64,000 bases of DNA from Ancylomarina sp. 16SWW S1-10-2 (GTDB taxonomy: Bacteria > Bacteroidota > Bacteroidia > Bacteroidales > Marinifilaceae), in NCBI RefSeq assembly GCF_009669305.1, contig NZ_SADB01000022.1, positions 1-64,000 on the forward strand, read 5' to 3'. Under the pieces are notes generated by a model. The model was not told where the DNA came from, searched no databases, and saw nothing but the letters and a program-made list of their open reading frames with translations. The translations under genes were made by a program, and so were the position numbers. Positions 44,877 through 53,874 of the stretch are shown one piece after another (position 1 is the first letter of the stretch; the number at the start of each line of letters is the position of its first letter).

Positions 44877-46076
44877 TTGAAAACTCCAAAACAATATCAA
44901 TTCATCATACAACTTGGCAGAGCCTTACACATTTATGGTGTTCCCTCTTACAAAATCCAGATCTACCTTACCGAAGTAGCTAAAACAAAGGGAATAAGAG
45001 GTAGTTTTATGGATACACCCACATGGATTAACTATGTTTTTTATAGCGAAAATGAAGATGAATCCTACAATCACATAGAAAGTGTTTCGCCAGGAGAATT
45101 AAACCTAGGCGCTTTATCGCGATCTGTAGAAATTACCGATCATGTTCTTAATGATACGATTGACTTTGATGAAGCAAGTGTTCAACTTAGAATGGTGTAT
45201 ATAGAAAGTAAAAAAGTGAATCACCTAATTCTGGCACTAGCCTTTGCCTTTGGTGCTGGATCGTTTAGTTTGCTTTTAGGAACCAATTGGATTTCTTGTT
45301 TTGTCGCCTGTTTAATGGGACTTGTCGTTTATACTTTTACTTATTTAAGCGCTAAATCTGAATTTGTAAACAATACCCTCGAAGCCTTAGCAGCCTTTGT
45401 TGTCACCATACTTATCGGTTTATTGTCACTTTGGCTTCCCAACATTAATATTCCATTAACGATACTCTCAGCAATTATCATCTTTATACCAGGTTTAGCT
45501 CTAACTACAGCACTCGAAGAAATAACCTATAAAAGTCTCGTGTCTGGAACAGCTAAACTTTTTGATGCTGGGGTATCACTCTTCAAACAATTCTTTGGAA
45601 CAATACTAGGACTATCAGTCCTTCCCCTTTTTATTGATATCAATATCAATACTGTTGTTTCTGATATGCCTATTTGGTCTAAATATTTAGGGATTCCCTT
45701 ACTTGCGGTATGCCTTTTACCCATTTTTCAGGTCAGACGTAAAGATATGATATATGGCATTTTAACCTGTATTATCAGCTATAGCGTAACTGTTCTTTTA
45801 TCATTTACAGGAATTCTTATCAGCACTTTTATTGGTAGTATCACAGTCGTTTTAGTTAGTCATCTATTTTCCCATATCACACGCTCACCTCGTCATGTTT
45901 TCATTACCCAAGGTATTATTATGCTAGTACCTGGAAGTAAAGCATTCATGGGTATTAGTACTGTATTTTTAGGCTCACCAATTGAGAGTGCAGGTAATCT
46001 AGGTTCGCAAGTTGCTTATATCCTTATGGGAGTTGTTGGAGGTCTCTTATTTACAGGAAGTTTTAACACCAAATAG
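44877..46076 (+). CDS. Threonine/serine exporter family protein (ThrE-like)
   Basis: The 399-residue protein has a soluble N-terminal part (QFIIQLGRALHIYGVPSYKIQIYL, then GSFMDTPTWINYVF) that matches the hydrolase-like domain of the ThrE family (DUF1212). About ten membrane helices follow, ending with LVPGSKAFMGISTVFLGSPIES, the second ThrE domain. It would export threonine or serine across the inner membrane. The start codon is TTG; no ATG is available nearby. It is monocistronic and diverges from clpB. Confidence 0.85.
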   Translation: MKTPKQYQFIIQLGRALHIYGVPSYKIQIYLTEVAKTKGIRGSFMDTPTWINYVFYSENEDESYNHIESVSPGELNLGALSRSVEITDHVLNDTIDFDEASVQLRMVYIESKKVNHLILALAFAFGAGSFSLLLGTNWISCFVACLMGLVVYTFTYLSAKSEFVNNTLEALAAFVVTILIGLLSLWLPNINIPLTILSAIIIFIPGLALTTALEEITYKSLVSGTAKLFDAGVSLFKQFFGTILGLSVLPLFIDININTVVSDMPIWSKYLGIPLLAVCLLPIFQVRRKDMIYGILTCIISYSVTVLLSFTGILISTFIGSITVVLVSHLFSHITRSPRHVFITQGIIMLVPGSKAFMGISTVFLGSPIESAGNLGSQVAYILMGVVGGLLFTGSFNTK

Positions 46077-46216
46077 CTTAAAACAAAGTGTTGATAGCTC
46101 GAACTTAAAAATTTGCAACTAAAAACTTAATGTTCTTATATTGATTTTCTCTATCAAAGGGTCTCCGAGCTTCTTCATTCCATTTTTTATTTCAACATAT
46201 ACTTTTTATCAATTTC

Positions 46217-46282
46217 AGTTCCGTTAGGAACGGTAGTATAATCAGATATTTTTCTACAAGCGCCTTAGGAGCGATACCCCTA
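46217..46282. repeat. REP-like repeat, inverse of the 14.3-kb block
   Basis: AGTTCCGTTAGGAACGG and GCGCCTTAGGAGCGATACCCC are the complement of 14316-14392 in the reverse order. The rest of the 46077-46413 spacer shows no gene. Confidence 0.65.
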
Positions 46283-46413
46283 ATCGACATGGTGATTTTC
46301 GTTTGATTTCATTGCTGTACACGCACCTTATGTATAAACAAGTGTGCAGTCATTTCAAATAGTTCGGTATTGTTTTAATTGAGAATATATATTCGGTCGG
46401 CAATTAAAAAATA

Positions 46414-47697
46414 CTATTTACTTAGCCTTTTTGCAAGATTAAAAAATAATTCTACTGAAGGATACAAGACCTCTTCAGCAATATCGAAATCTGGTGTATG
46501 GTGTTCTACATTCTTCCCTTTGATAGATGCACCTATTCCAATAAAACTAGCCTTACCTCCTCTAGTTTGAATAGCATTCATAAGAGAGGTAAAATCCTCA
46601 CTCCCTCTATTTTCCTTATCGGATAAAATCACATTCGTAAAGCCATCTATATTTTCGGCTTCATCTCTTATCAATTTTGCAAGAGAATCATCACCACAAG
46701 CCGCTGCAGCCTCGCCTACTTTTTTAATTTCGAAGGAACAGCCTTGCTTCTCAGCAGAGTCTTTAACAATACGCTCAAGCTTTTCAAGTAATTCATTCTC
46801 TATAATTTGACTATTCGCTCTTAGCTCAATTTCCAATTTAGACCTATCGGCTATAATATTACGAGCCGCACCACCTTCCATGCGTCCAACATTCACTCGC
46901 CTCAAGCCTTCGCCTTCAAATTGAATTTTATTTAAACAGAGAATAGTATTAGCAGCAGCCAATATGGCATTATTCCCTTTTTCTGGACAAATACCAGCGT
47001 GTGCAGATTTCCCATAAAAAGTCACATCCAATTTATCTGTCGCAGCAGTTCCATTTTGCGAACAAACGATTTTACCCAAAGGCATATTACTCCACAAATG
47101 AGCTGCAAAAAGGTAGTCAACATCTTTTAAGAAACCCGACTTAACAATTGATGCTGATCCTCGAACACCTTCTTCTGCTGGTTGAAACAAAAGAATATAA
47201 GTGCCATTCAATTTATCTGAATAGTTTGATAAACAGTGCGCCACACCAAGACCTATGGCTGAATGTCCATCGTGACCACAGGCATGCATAACACCTTTTG
47301 ATTTTGATGAAAACCCGGCTTGAGAAGGATAATGATCTTTCGCATTAGATTCTAGTATAGGTAAGGCATCCATATCAACACGAATAGCTACAACAGGTCC
47401 ATCTCCACATTTTAAAACACCTGCAACAGCCGTCGCATTATTGGCAAAAGGTTTCATTTTTTCCAATCCGAACACCTTCTCTGCCTTTTCAAACGCAAGT
47501 TGATTAACATCTTTATTCGGAAGTCCCATTATATCATCAACAGACATAACTTCAGCACCTTTTTTCACTTCGAAACCTAAATCCAATAACTCATCAGCAA
47601 TAAATGCTGCAGTACAATATTCTAACCATCCTAATTCTGGATTTGCATGAAAATGTCTTCGGTATGATATGACTTTTTGTTCTATAGAATGATTCAT
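46414..47697 (-). CDS. M20 family amidohydrolase
   Basis: The 427-residue protein has the M20D peptidase pattern: RHFHANPELGWLEY at the start, HACGHDGHS near 136 (metal ligands), FQPAEEGVRGS near 168 and HAGICPEKGNN near 230. Such enzymes cleave N-acyl or p-aminobenzoyl-glutamate type substrates (AbgB, IAA-amino-acid hydrolase). The exact substrate cannot be told. It is encoded alone, upstream of a short direct repeat. Metal-dependent hydrolysis in the cytosol is inferred from the family. Confidence 0.9.
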   Translation of the reverse strand: MNHSIEQKVISYRRHFHANPELGWLEYCTAAFIADELLDLGFEVKKGAEVMSVDDIMGLPNKDVNQLAFEKAEKVFGLEKMKPFANNATAVAGVLKCGDGPVVAIRVDMDALPILESNAKDHYPSQAGFSSKSKGVMHACGHDGHSAIGLGVAHCLSNYSDKLNGTYILLFQPAEEGVRGSASIVKSGFLKDVDYLFAAHLWSNMPLGKIVCSQNGTAATDKLDVTFYGKSAHAGICPEKGNNAILAAANTILCLNKIQFEGEGLRRVNVGRMEGGAARNIIADRSKLEIELRANSQIIENELLEKLERIVKDSAEKQGCSFEIKKVGEAAAACGDDSLAKLIRDEAENIDGFTNVILSDKENRGSEDFTSLMNAIQTRGGKASFIGIGASIKGKNVEHHTPDFDIAEEVLYPSVELFFNLAKRLSK

Positions 47698-47705
47698 TTT
47701 CCTTT

Positions 47706-47943
47706 GCGTTCTTTGCGTGAAATTTAAATTACTTCTGAAGCAAAGCAGTTCTTCAATACATAAAAAAACACAACCACAGATTACACAAATTTCACAAATT
47801 ATTGAAGAATAAACAGGGTCAAAATCTGACTCTTACTATAGCTTTTTCACCACTCCATAACCTAAAGGAAATAGAATTTAATCATTGCGTTCTTTATTTC
47901 TCTTAGCGCTCTTTGCGTGAAATTTAAATCACTTCTGGAGCAA
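47706..47943. repeat. Pair of direct repeats in a spacer
   Basis: GCGTTCTTTGCGTGAAATTT…GAAGCAA (47706-47743) recurs with four changes at 47906-47943, 200 bases away. A second shared phrase, TTCACAAATTATTGAAGAATAAAC, is also present twice. The 296-base spacer holds no gene. Confidence 0.7.
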
Positions 47944-47993
47944 TTCACAAATTATTGAAGGATAAACCAGCTCAATCTTTCGATATTCTCTTT

Positions 47994-48893
47994 TTAAGGC
48001 ATTTCAATTCCTGTTGAAGCATAAATACGGAACCACTGTTCATGACTCATATCAATATTCAAAGCCTCTACAGCACTTTTTATTCTTTCTATCTTACTTG
48101 TTCCAACAATAGGAAGTATGCAAACGGGATGTTTCAATAACCAAGCATAAATCACTTGATCTATACTTTTTAAATCAAGTTCATTCGCAATATCAGATAA
48201 GGTTTTAGCAATATGTTTTTCTTGCTCAGTATTCGGATTAAATAAACGTCCACCAGCTAAAGGAGACCATGCCATTGGCTTGATTCTCTCCTTCAAAAAG
48301 GAATCGATATTTCCATTTTCGAAATGCTCCAAACAAGCAGGTGAAATCTCAACCTGATTGGTCACCAATTTCTCTTCGGTATATGAATTAAGCATTTCAA
48401 ATTGTGCAGAAGAAAAATTTGAAACACCAAAATGTAACACTTTACCAGCTCGTTTTAAATCAGAGAATGCTTTAGCAACCTCAGCAGGAGCGAAAAAAGG
48501 TGATGGTCTGTGAAGTAATAGCAAATCAAGGTAATCCGTTTTCAAATTTCGTAATGAGTTCTCAACAGAATCAACAATATGCTTATAGCTATAGTCGTAG
48601 GTTTTTAATTTCCTCTCAGGATATCTATCTGTAGCCAATTTAATACCACATTTACTTATAATTTGAATATCGCTTCTCAAGGATGGTTTCAAATTTAAAG
48701 CTTCACCAAATAAAGCTTCACAAGCATAATTACCATAGATATCAGCATGATCAAAACTGGTAACACCTAATTCGATACATTGCTCTGTCAACTTTAAAAG
48801 TTCCTGATTAGAAAGTTTCCAATCGGCTAATCGCCAATGTCCGTGTACAATTCTTGATAGGTGAAAATCTTCAGATATTTGTGTTTTAATCAT
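47994..48893 (-). CDS. Aldo/keto reductase
   Basis: The 299-residue protein has the AKR pattern. GVTSFDHADIYGNYACEALFGEAL holds the catalytic Asp and Tyr, IISKCGIK the Lys and LLLLHRPSP the His of the tetrad. The NADPH site IVGTSKIERIKSAVEAL is near the C-terminus. It resembles the YdhF-like reductases. It would reduce aldehydes or ketones with NADPH. The natural substrate is unknown. It is preceded on the same strand by the YkgJ-like gene, with 51 bases between them. Confidence 0.9.
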   Translation of the reverse strand: MIKTQISEDFHLSRIVHGHWRLADWKLSNQELLKLTEQCIELGVTSFDHADIYGNYACEALFGEALNLKPSLRSDIQIISKCGIKLATDRYPERKLKTYDYSYKHIVDSVENSLRNLKTDYLDLLLLHRPSPFFAPAEVAKAFSDLKRAGKVLHFGVSNFSSAQFEMLNSYTEEKLVTNQVEISPACLEHFENGNIDSFLKERIKPMAWSPLAGGRLFNPNTEQEKHIAKTLSDIANELDLKSIDQVIYAWLLKHPVCILPIVGTSKIERIKSAVEALNIDMSHEQWFRIYASTGIEMP

Positions 48894-48944
48894 GATGTCA
48901 ATATTAAAATTTAATGGATAATCTTCTATTAAGACAAATATATC

Positions 48945-49478
48945 TTATTTTCTTAAATCCTCTATCAATCTATTGAGAGAAATCATATCAAATTCACCGA
49001 ATTTTTCATCTTGATAATTCTTAATAAACTCTCTATTAATAAGGAATAGCTTACTATTATAAGTGTCTTGAGGATAAGTATTCTCGGTATGGAAATCGTC
49101 AAACTTCTTGAAGTTTAAGGGACAAGCTGATAATTCCCAAGCATCACCCTCCTGATTCATAAATAATAGAGGCAAACCGTGCGTTCTACAAATAATCGAT
49201 CGAGCCTCGTACATCTGGCAAGTATCGTCAATCAAAAAATTGCAATCGTCGTGGTCAGAATCTAGTTCTCGAAATTCTTTAGGTGGATTTTCCTTCAGTT
49301 CATTAAGCATACTAAAGTATTCAACTGGCAAAACCTGAAAATTCATACAGCATGATGAACAACCTTTTTTACAAGCCATTTTATCCTTGTGTAACGTACT
49401 TAATTTTGCACTCAGCTCACTAATTTCTGTTCGTAAAACGATATAATCGTTAATATATTGAAGGGCTTTCTCGTTCAT
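48945..49478 (-). CDS. YkgJ-family cysteine cluster protein
   Basis: The 177-residue protein has the family's cysteine pattern: CKKGCSSCCMNF near residues 32-43, CNFLIDDTCQMYEARSIICRTHG near 80-102, and CPLNF near 118. These cysteines are thought to bind zinc or an iron-sulfur cluster. The function is unknown, though in some genomes the family is linked to flagella or lipid metabolism. It is a short gene ahead of the aldo/keto reductase on the same strand. Confidence 0.88.
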   Translation of the reverse strand: MNEKALQYINDYIVLRTEISELSAKLSTLHKDKMACKKGCSSCCMNFQVLPVEYFSMLNELKENPPKEFRELDSDHDDCNFLIDDTCQMYEARSIICRTHGLPLLFMNQEGDAWELSACPLNFKKFDDFHTENTYPQDTYNSKLFLINREFIKNYQDEKFGEFDMISLNRLIEDLRK

Positions 49479-49575
49479 CTTAATTTATTTCAAAATTTCG
49501 ACAAAGATAGAATCTTAATTTAGAAGATGAATAATTATAGTAGGCTTGTTCGAGTTTAGACACTAATATCAGGTC

Positions 49576-50301
49576 TTAAATATCGAATAAACCTTTGTCT
49601 GAAGGAAAATTTAAATCAACAGGTAATTGTTTAACTAATGTGATGCCTTCTGGTTTTACTTCAGCTTGATAGGCAAAGACCTCAACGCCACTGGCAACAG
49701 CTTTCTTTAAAGTTTCAGCGTATGCCAAATCAATATCATAAGCTAGTCCGAATACAGAGATATCAGAACGTTGAATCACATAAAACATGACTGCTCGCAT
49801 TCCAGATTCCTTAACTCTTATTAAAGTTTCTAGGTGTTTTTTTCCACGTGTTGTGACTGCATCAGGAAATCGAACATACTCACCCACTTTCATGCTCACA
49901 TTCTTCACCTCAATAAAACAGGCTTCTTGTTCATTCTTTGCAAAAACATCGAAACGTGAATCTTCAAATTTAACTTCTCGTTTAGCTTCGGTATAAGTAT
50001 TAAGACCTTCTATCTGTCGATCACGAATAGCCTCATAAACAATCACATTGGGAATTCCTGTGTTTACACCAACCCAATCAGCATTTATTTTAATCATCTC
50101 CCACGTATATTTTGTTTTCCTTTTGGGATCGTCAACATGAGTCAAATAAACCTCTGCTCCTTCTTCAATACACGTTTTCATACTACCCGAGTTGGTACAA
50201 TGAGCTACTACGATTTCCCCATTGTCAAGTTCAACATCAGCCAAAAATCGTTTATAGCGTTTAATCAATTTACCGTGAACTAGAGGTTTTAAAAATTGCA
50301 T
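49576..50301 (-). CDS. sfsA: SfsA family DNA/RNA nuclease
   Basis: The 241-residue protein matches SfsA over its length: LVHGKLIKRYKRFLADVELDNG at the start, VAHCTNSGSMKTCIEEGAEVYL near 31-52, the segment SRFDVFAKNEQEACFIEVKN (Asp and Glu-x-Lys of the nuclease fold) near 115-134, and FPDAVTTRGKKHLETL near 143-158. SfsA was named for sugar fermentation stimulation in E. coli and is now regarded as a nuclease. It is encoded divergently from the ATP-grasp-like gene, with a 53-base spacer holding a promoter for the latter. Confidence 0.94.
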   Translation of the reverse strand: MQFLKPLVHGKLIKRYKRFLADVELDNGEIVVAHCTNSGSMKTCIEEGAEVYLTHVDDPKRKTKYTWEMIKINADWVGVNTGIPNVIVYEAIRDRQIEGLNTYTEAKREVKFEDSRFDVFAKNEQEACFIEVKNVSMKVGEYVRFPDAVTTRGKKHLETLIRVKESGMRAVMFYVIQRSDISVFGLAYDIDLAYAETLKKAVASGVEVFAYQAEVKPEGITLVKQLPVDLNFPSDKGLFDI

Positions 50302-50306
50302 ATCCT

Positions 50307-50335
50307 TTTTGCTTGAGTATAGAAATATTACTTTT
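50307..50335 (+). promoter_or_regulatory. Promoter of the ATP-grasp-like gene
   Basis: TTTG (50307-50310) and TACTTTTG (50328-50335) form a -33/-7 pair of the Bacteroidota type, with 17 bases between them. It lies 19 bases before the ATG. Confidence 0.6.
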
Positions 50336-50354
50336 GCGGTAAATATACAATCTT

Positions 50355-51581
50355 ATGAATACGAAAGCACCCAATATATATATATTTAATGCCACAAACG
50401 AAATCGCGATTGCCAATGGAACGGTTAGTTTTATGCCCAATAAGATACTAACTCGATTTGAACAAGATTTGGATATTTTACCTATATGTTATGCTGAACC
50501 TGAAGATGTTATTTTAGTTCATCAAATTCCTGATGAAAAATTTATAAAATCTCTCCAAGATGTTGGGATGAACATTCCTCATTTTAAATTATTTCCACAA
50601 GCACTCACAGATCCCAGATTTCTAAAAATAGAAAAAGCAGAACTTAGACCTTGGGGTTGGAGTCCTCGAATTCATCATCAGCTTGCACCATTTAAATCAC
50701 AATGCAGCCAAAAATTTTCAGAACAACCTAATGCCTACTGGAAAACTGAACACAAAGAATTATACAGTCGCAAACTTGCCCTAAAATGTCTTGAACATAT
50801 CGTTGACAATAGTTCCTCTGACCGATATATTTCAAAGGACATCTTCCCTATTCTATGTACAACACAATCAGAAGTTGAAGAACTACAACAAAAATGGCAA
50901 CAAATTGTAATTAAATCACCTTGGAGCTCATCAGGGAGAGGTTTACAAGTTCTAAGAAAAGCTTATATGAATAAATCCATAAGGCAAGTACTTGGTGGTG
51001 CACTAAAAAGTCAAGGCTACGTAATGGTTGAAGCTTTGCTTGATAAAAAATTGGATTTTTCGGTACAATTTTATTCAAATGGTAAAGGTCAACTTGAATA
51101 TTTAGGTTTCGGATTCTTCAAAACAGATAGCAAAGGCCAATATCAGGCTAACTATGTTGGCTATACACCCGAATTACTTAATCAATCTCTTAATAAAAAA
51201 GAACAGGAACTTTTAATTGATGATGTGAAAAATGCACTAAAAGCACATAATATAGCCAATGAATATTGCGGATACTTGGGCGTTGACTGTATGTTAATTC
51301 AAAACGAAAAACTTCAAATTAAAATTCAACCTTGCTTAGAAATTAATTTGAGATATAATATGGGAACTATAGCCATTAAACTCGCTTCGTATATTCACCC
51401 AAAATCCAAAGGAACATTTAATATATATGCCGATACGACATCTGATTTTGTAAACTTTAATAAGATAATGACGATTGAACATCCCTTTGAGATGAAAGAT
51501 GGAAAATGGCTTAAGGGTTATTTACCACTTACAAGTCCTAATCAAGATAAACACTTTGGCGCATATATTTTCCTTGAATAA
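50355..51581 (+). CDS. ATP-grasp-like protein, unknown
   Basis: The 408-residue protein has blocks of the ATP-grasp fold: VIKSPWSSSGRGLQV near residues 195-209 (the lysine and glycine-rich loop), YVMVEALLDKKLDFSVQFYS near 231-250, and PCLEINLRYNMGTIA near 330-344 (the metal-binding E-x-N). The first 120 residues (NIYIFNATNEIAIANGTVS…) are not recognised. It would ligate an acid to an amine with ATP. There is no neighbour of known pathway, so the product is unknown. It has a good Bacteroidota promoter and is a single-gene unit. Confidence 0.7.
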   Translation: MNTKAPNIYIFNATNEIAIANGTVSFMPNKILTRFEQDLDILPICYAEPEDVILVHQIPDEKFIKSLQDVGMNIPHFKLFPQALTDPRFLKIEKAELRPWGWSPRIHHQLAPFKSQCSQKFSEQPNAYWKTEHKELYSRKLALKCLEHIVDNSSSDRYISKDIFPILCTTQSEVEELQQKWQQIVIKSPWSSSGRGLQVLRKAYMNKSIRQVLGGALKSQGYVMVEALLDKKLDFSVQFYSNGKGQLEYLGFGFFKTDSKGQYQANYVGYTPELLNQSLNKKEQELLIDDVKNALKAHNIANEYCGYLGVDCMLIQNEKLQIKIQPCLEINLRYNMGTIAIKLASYIHPKSKGTFNIYADTTSDFVNFNKIMTIEHPFEMKDGKWLKGYLPLTSPNQDKHFGAYIFLE

Positions 51582-51828
51582 TTATATAAAACTCATTTGA
51601 CATGGATTTTAGATGCTTTAGCAATAAAATAACACATAAAATTTAGTTTTTATTTTGACTTGTCTTAACTGATTCATATTCTCATTAAAAGAAGAAAACA
51701 AACATCTATAAAACTAATATACTGACAGATACAGACAAACAATTTCCCCATTCTAATTCATCATAAAAGGACAACAATCATTTATCAATCAAAAATCGTT
51801 TTTTTTGAATAAAACTTTTAAAGTTTAT

Positions 51829-51859
51829 TTTGGATTCTAAAATTATTACCATACATTTG
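51829..51859 (+). promoter_or_regulatory. Promoter of cold-shock gene 1
   Basis: TTTG (51829-51832) and TACATTTG (51852-51859) fit the Bacteroidota -33/-7 boxes with 19 bases between them. The same pair, in the same sequence context, lies before the second cold-shock gene at 53189-53219. Confidence 0.75.
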
Positions 51860-51865
51860 TTTTGT

Positions 51866-52005
51866 TGTAAAACATTAGCAAGAAGATAACATCATTAATA
51901 TTCGTTGGCAGACGTTCTCTTGAGAACAAAAATTAACTGAATTTTTACTTGTAATTATTGAAAGGAACGTTTTACACATTATTTATTATTTTAAAAAACA
52001 TTACA
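51866..52005 (+). promoter_or_regulatory. Conserved 140-nt leader of cold-shock gene 1
   Basis: The leader from the predicted transcription start to the ATG is about 140 bases long and is closely matched, with scattered changes, in front of the second copy. It includes CATTAATATTCGTTGGCAG, TCTCTTGAGAACAAA (a small inverted repeat) and the block TTATTATTTTAAAAAACATT just before the ATG. Long conserved leaders of this kind control cold-shock mRNAs by refolding with temperature in other bacteria; that is inferred here. Confidence 0.55.
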
Positions 52006-52197
52006 ATGCAAGGAACAGTAAAATTTTTCAACGAAACTAAAGGTTTTGGTTTCATCAAGCCAGCAGATTCAAGTGAAGACATTTTTGTACATTCAACAGG
52101 TCTTATTGACGAGATTCGTGAAGATGACAAAGTTGAGTACGATATGGAAAAAGGCCGTAAAGGTATGAATGCCGTAAACGTAAGAGTAATTGACTAA
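52006..52197 (+). CDS. Cold-shock protein (CspA-like), copy 1
   Basis: The 63-residue protein is a single cold-shock domain: MQGTVKFFNETKGFGFIKP holds the RNP1 motif (KGFGFI), and DIFVHSTGL the RNP2 motif. It binds single-stranded RNA and acts as an RNA chaperone. The start at 52006 gives the standard length; an upstream in-frame TTG at 51958 would add 16 residues unlike the family and is rejected. Its protein sequence is identical to that of the second gene at 53366-53557. Confidence 0.97.
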   Translation: MQGTVKFFNETKGFGFIKPADSSEDIFVHSTGLIDEIREDDKVEYDMEKGRKGMNAVNVRVID

Positions 52198-52220
52198 TTC
52201 AATTACAACGAAACATAAAG

Positions 52221-52247
52221 AAAACCACCTTTTTAGGTGGTTTTTTT
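52221..52247 (+). terminator. Terminator of cold-shock gene 1
   Basis: The stem AAACCACCT / AGGTGGTTT is followed by seven T. The second copy has the same hairpin. Confidence 0.9.
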
Positions 52248-52259
52248 ATGCTCTATGTT

Positions 52260-53180
52260 TTCTTAAATATAAAACTAGGCGTATCAAAAGCTTTTAGCAA
52301 AACAAGTTGAATTTACGGTGGATTGATTTTAGCATGAATTCATGCGATTATAAAAAGAAAGAAGTTAACATCACTCACACCTTTATTGGTTTCACAGACT
52401 TTGGCTAAATAAGATGTCTTTATGCCTGGAATTTCTTTACGCATTAATTAGACCACTTAACGTATTTTGTATTACCTACGAAGTTTTTCACCATTCATGC
52501 CTTAGTCGGTTTCAATACTCTGAATGCTGATAGGAATAGTATCAACTATTTTCTTTTTAAAAACAGCATAACATTCCAACATCCTACCCTTTGAACAAAA
52601 AATTTCAATCGCAACTTACTTTGCGTTTCTTTCCTTCATTAAAAACACACCAAAATAGCTGAAACCAACTTCACCAGCATATCTCAATCATAAAAACAAT
52701 CAAGTGCTAACTAGTATTAATAAAACCACTAGTATGACATAAAACACTTTCTACTCTTCGCTACAAGCATTTTCTCTTCTAGAAAAACAGCTAATCCATT
52801 TGTGAAAAGTTTATTCTCTATAGATTTTGTTTGTCAAACTATAATCGTAAAATAATTTGAAAATACCTTCAGGAAGGAATAGTAATAATATGGTCTATTT
52901 ATCGAAGCATTCTTATAAATAATTTTGAACATCAAATATACCATTCTAAAAACCGAACCCGACTTTAGAGCCTGATCCACAAAGCTTACGAAGAAAATCT
53001 GTATACACTTTAATTCCTGTTAAAAAGTAGAATTCTAGACACGGCACCAATAATCATATAAATTTTATAGAAAATGATATATAATTAGTCTGATTAAGCC
53101 TAGTTTTTTATCAAAATTACAGTATTTAAAGTTAAACAAAAAGATATAAATCTAAAAAATAAGTATACTGAAATCTAGTG
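52260..53180. other. Spacer between the cold-shock genes
   Basis: About 920 bases hold no reading frame of any length, RNA gene or strong hairpin. A weak trace of a transposase integrase core can be read on the minus strand near 52370-52555 with several stops, too decayed to call. The ends of the spacer are outside the repeated cold-shock unit. Confidence 0.6.
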
Positions 53181-53188
53181 AAATTTAT

Positions 53189-53219
53189 TTTGGATTCTAA
53201 AATTATTAGCATACATTTG
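53189..53219 (+). promoter_or_regulatory. Promoter of cold-shock gene 2
   Basis: TTTG (53189-53192) and TACATTTG (53212-53219) are 19 bases apart, exactly as in copy 1. Confidence 0.75.
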
Positions 53220-53225
53220 TTGAAT

Positions 53226-53365
53226 TGTAAGACATTAACAAGACGATAATATCATTAATATTCGTTAGCAGAAATTCTCTTGAGAACAAACATTAGCTGA
53301 ATCTTTACTTGAAATTATTTGGAGGAATGTTTTACAAATTAATTATTATTTTAAAAAACATTACA
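53226..53365 (+). promoter_or_regulatory. Conserved 140-nt leader of cold-shock gene 2
   Basis: The sequence matches the leader of copy 1 with scattered differences and the same length. TCTCTTGAGAACAAA and TTATTATTTTAAAAAACATT are unchanged. Confidence 0.55.
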
Positions 53366-53557
53366 ATGCAAGGAACAGTAAAATTTTTCAATGAAACTAA
53401 AGGTTTTGGTTTCATTAAGCCAGCAGATTCAAGTGAAGACATTTTTGTACATTCAACAGGTCTTATTGACGAAATTCGTGAAGACGACAAAGTTGAGTAC
53501 GATATGGAAAAAGGCCGTAAAGGTATGAATGCTGTAAACGTAAGAGTAATTGACTAA
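53366..53557 (+). CDS. Cold-shock protein (CspA-like), copy 2
   Basis: The 63-residue product is identical to the product of copy 1; only a few codons differ. The promoter, leader and terminator are also conserved, so the whole transcription unit was duplicated. The start at 53366 is chosen for the same reason as in copy 1. No other gene lies between the copies. Confidence 0.97.
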   Translation: MQGTVKFFNETKGFGFIKPADSSEDIFVHSTGLIDEIREDDKVEYDMEKGRKGMNAVNVRVID

Positions 53558-53579
53558 TTCAATTACAAAGACACATAAG

Positions 53580-53607
53580 GAAACCACCTTTTTAAGGTGG
53601 TTTTTTT
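53580..53607 (+). terminator. Terminator of cold-shock gene 2
   Basis: The stem AAACCACCTT / AAGGTGGTTT is followed by seven T. The rest of the 53558-53874 spacer shows no feature. Confidence 0.9.
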
Positions 53608-53874
53608 ATGCCCTAATTTTTCTTAAATAATAAGAAAAGTATTCTTAAAGCTTCAACCTATCGAATAACTTAATCGATACCTAAAGAACATGCCTAGCCC
53701 CTCCTCTATTTAAATTGACAAATTCATATTCAAACCCTCAATATTAATGAGAGACAATCAGCATATGGATTTAAACATCCAAAATAAGTCAGTCAATTAA
53801 ATAGATACAAAAAAATAGGATACAAATCTAAAAGATAAGTATCCTAAAATATTGAATAACAGATTAATCTGTAT

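Noticed and set aside
51958..52197. Longer start for cold-shock protein 1
   Set aside because: The extra 16 residues are unlike the family, start with TTG, and lie in the conserved leader. The ATG at 52006 gives the normal 63-residue protein.
52370..52555. Transposase integrase-core remnant on the minus strand between the cold-shock genes
   Set aside because: A phrase like IVDTIPISIQSIETD can be read, but stops follow at once and the frame must be changed more than once. It is too weak to list as a gene.
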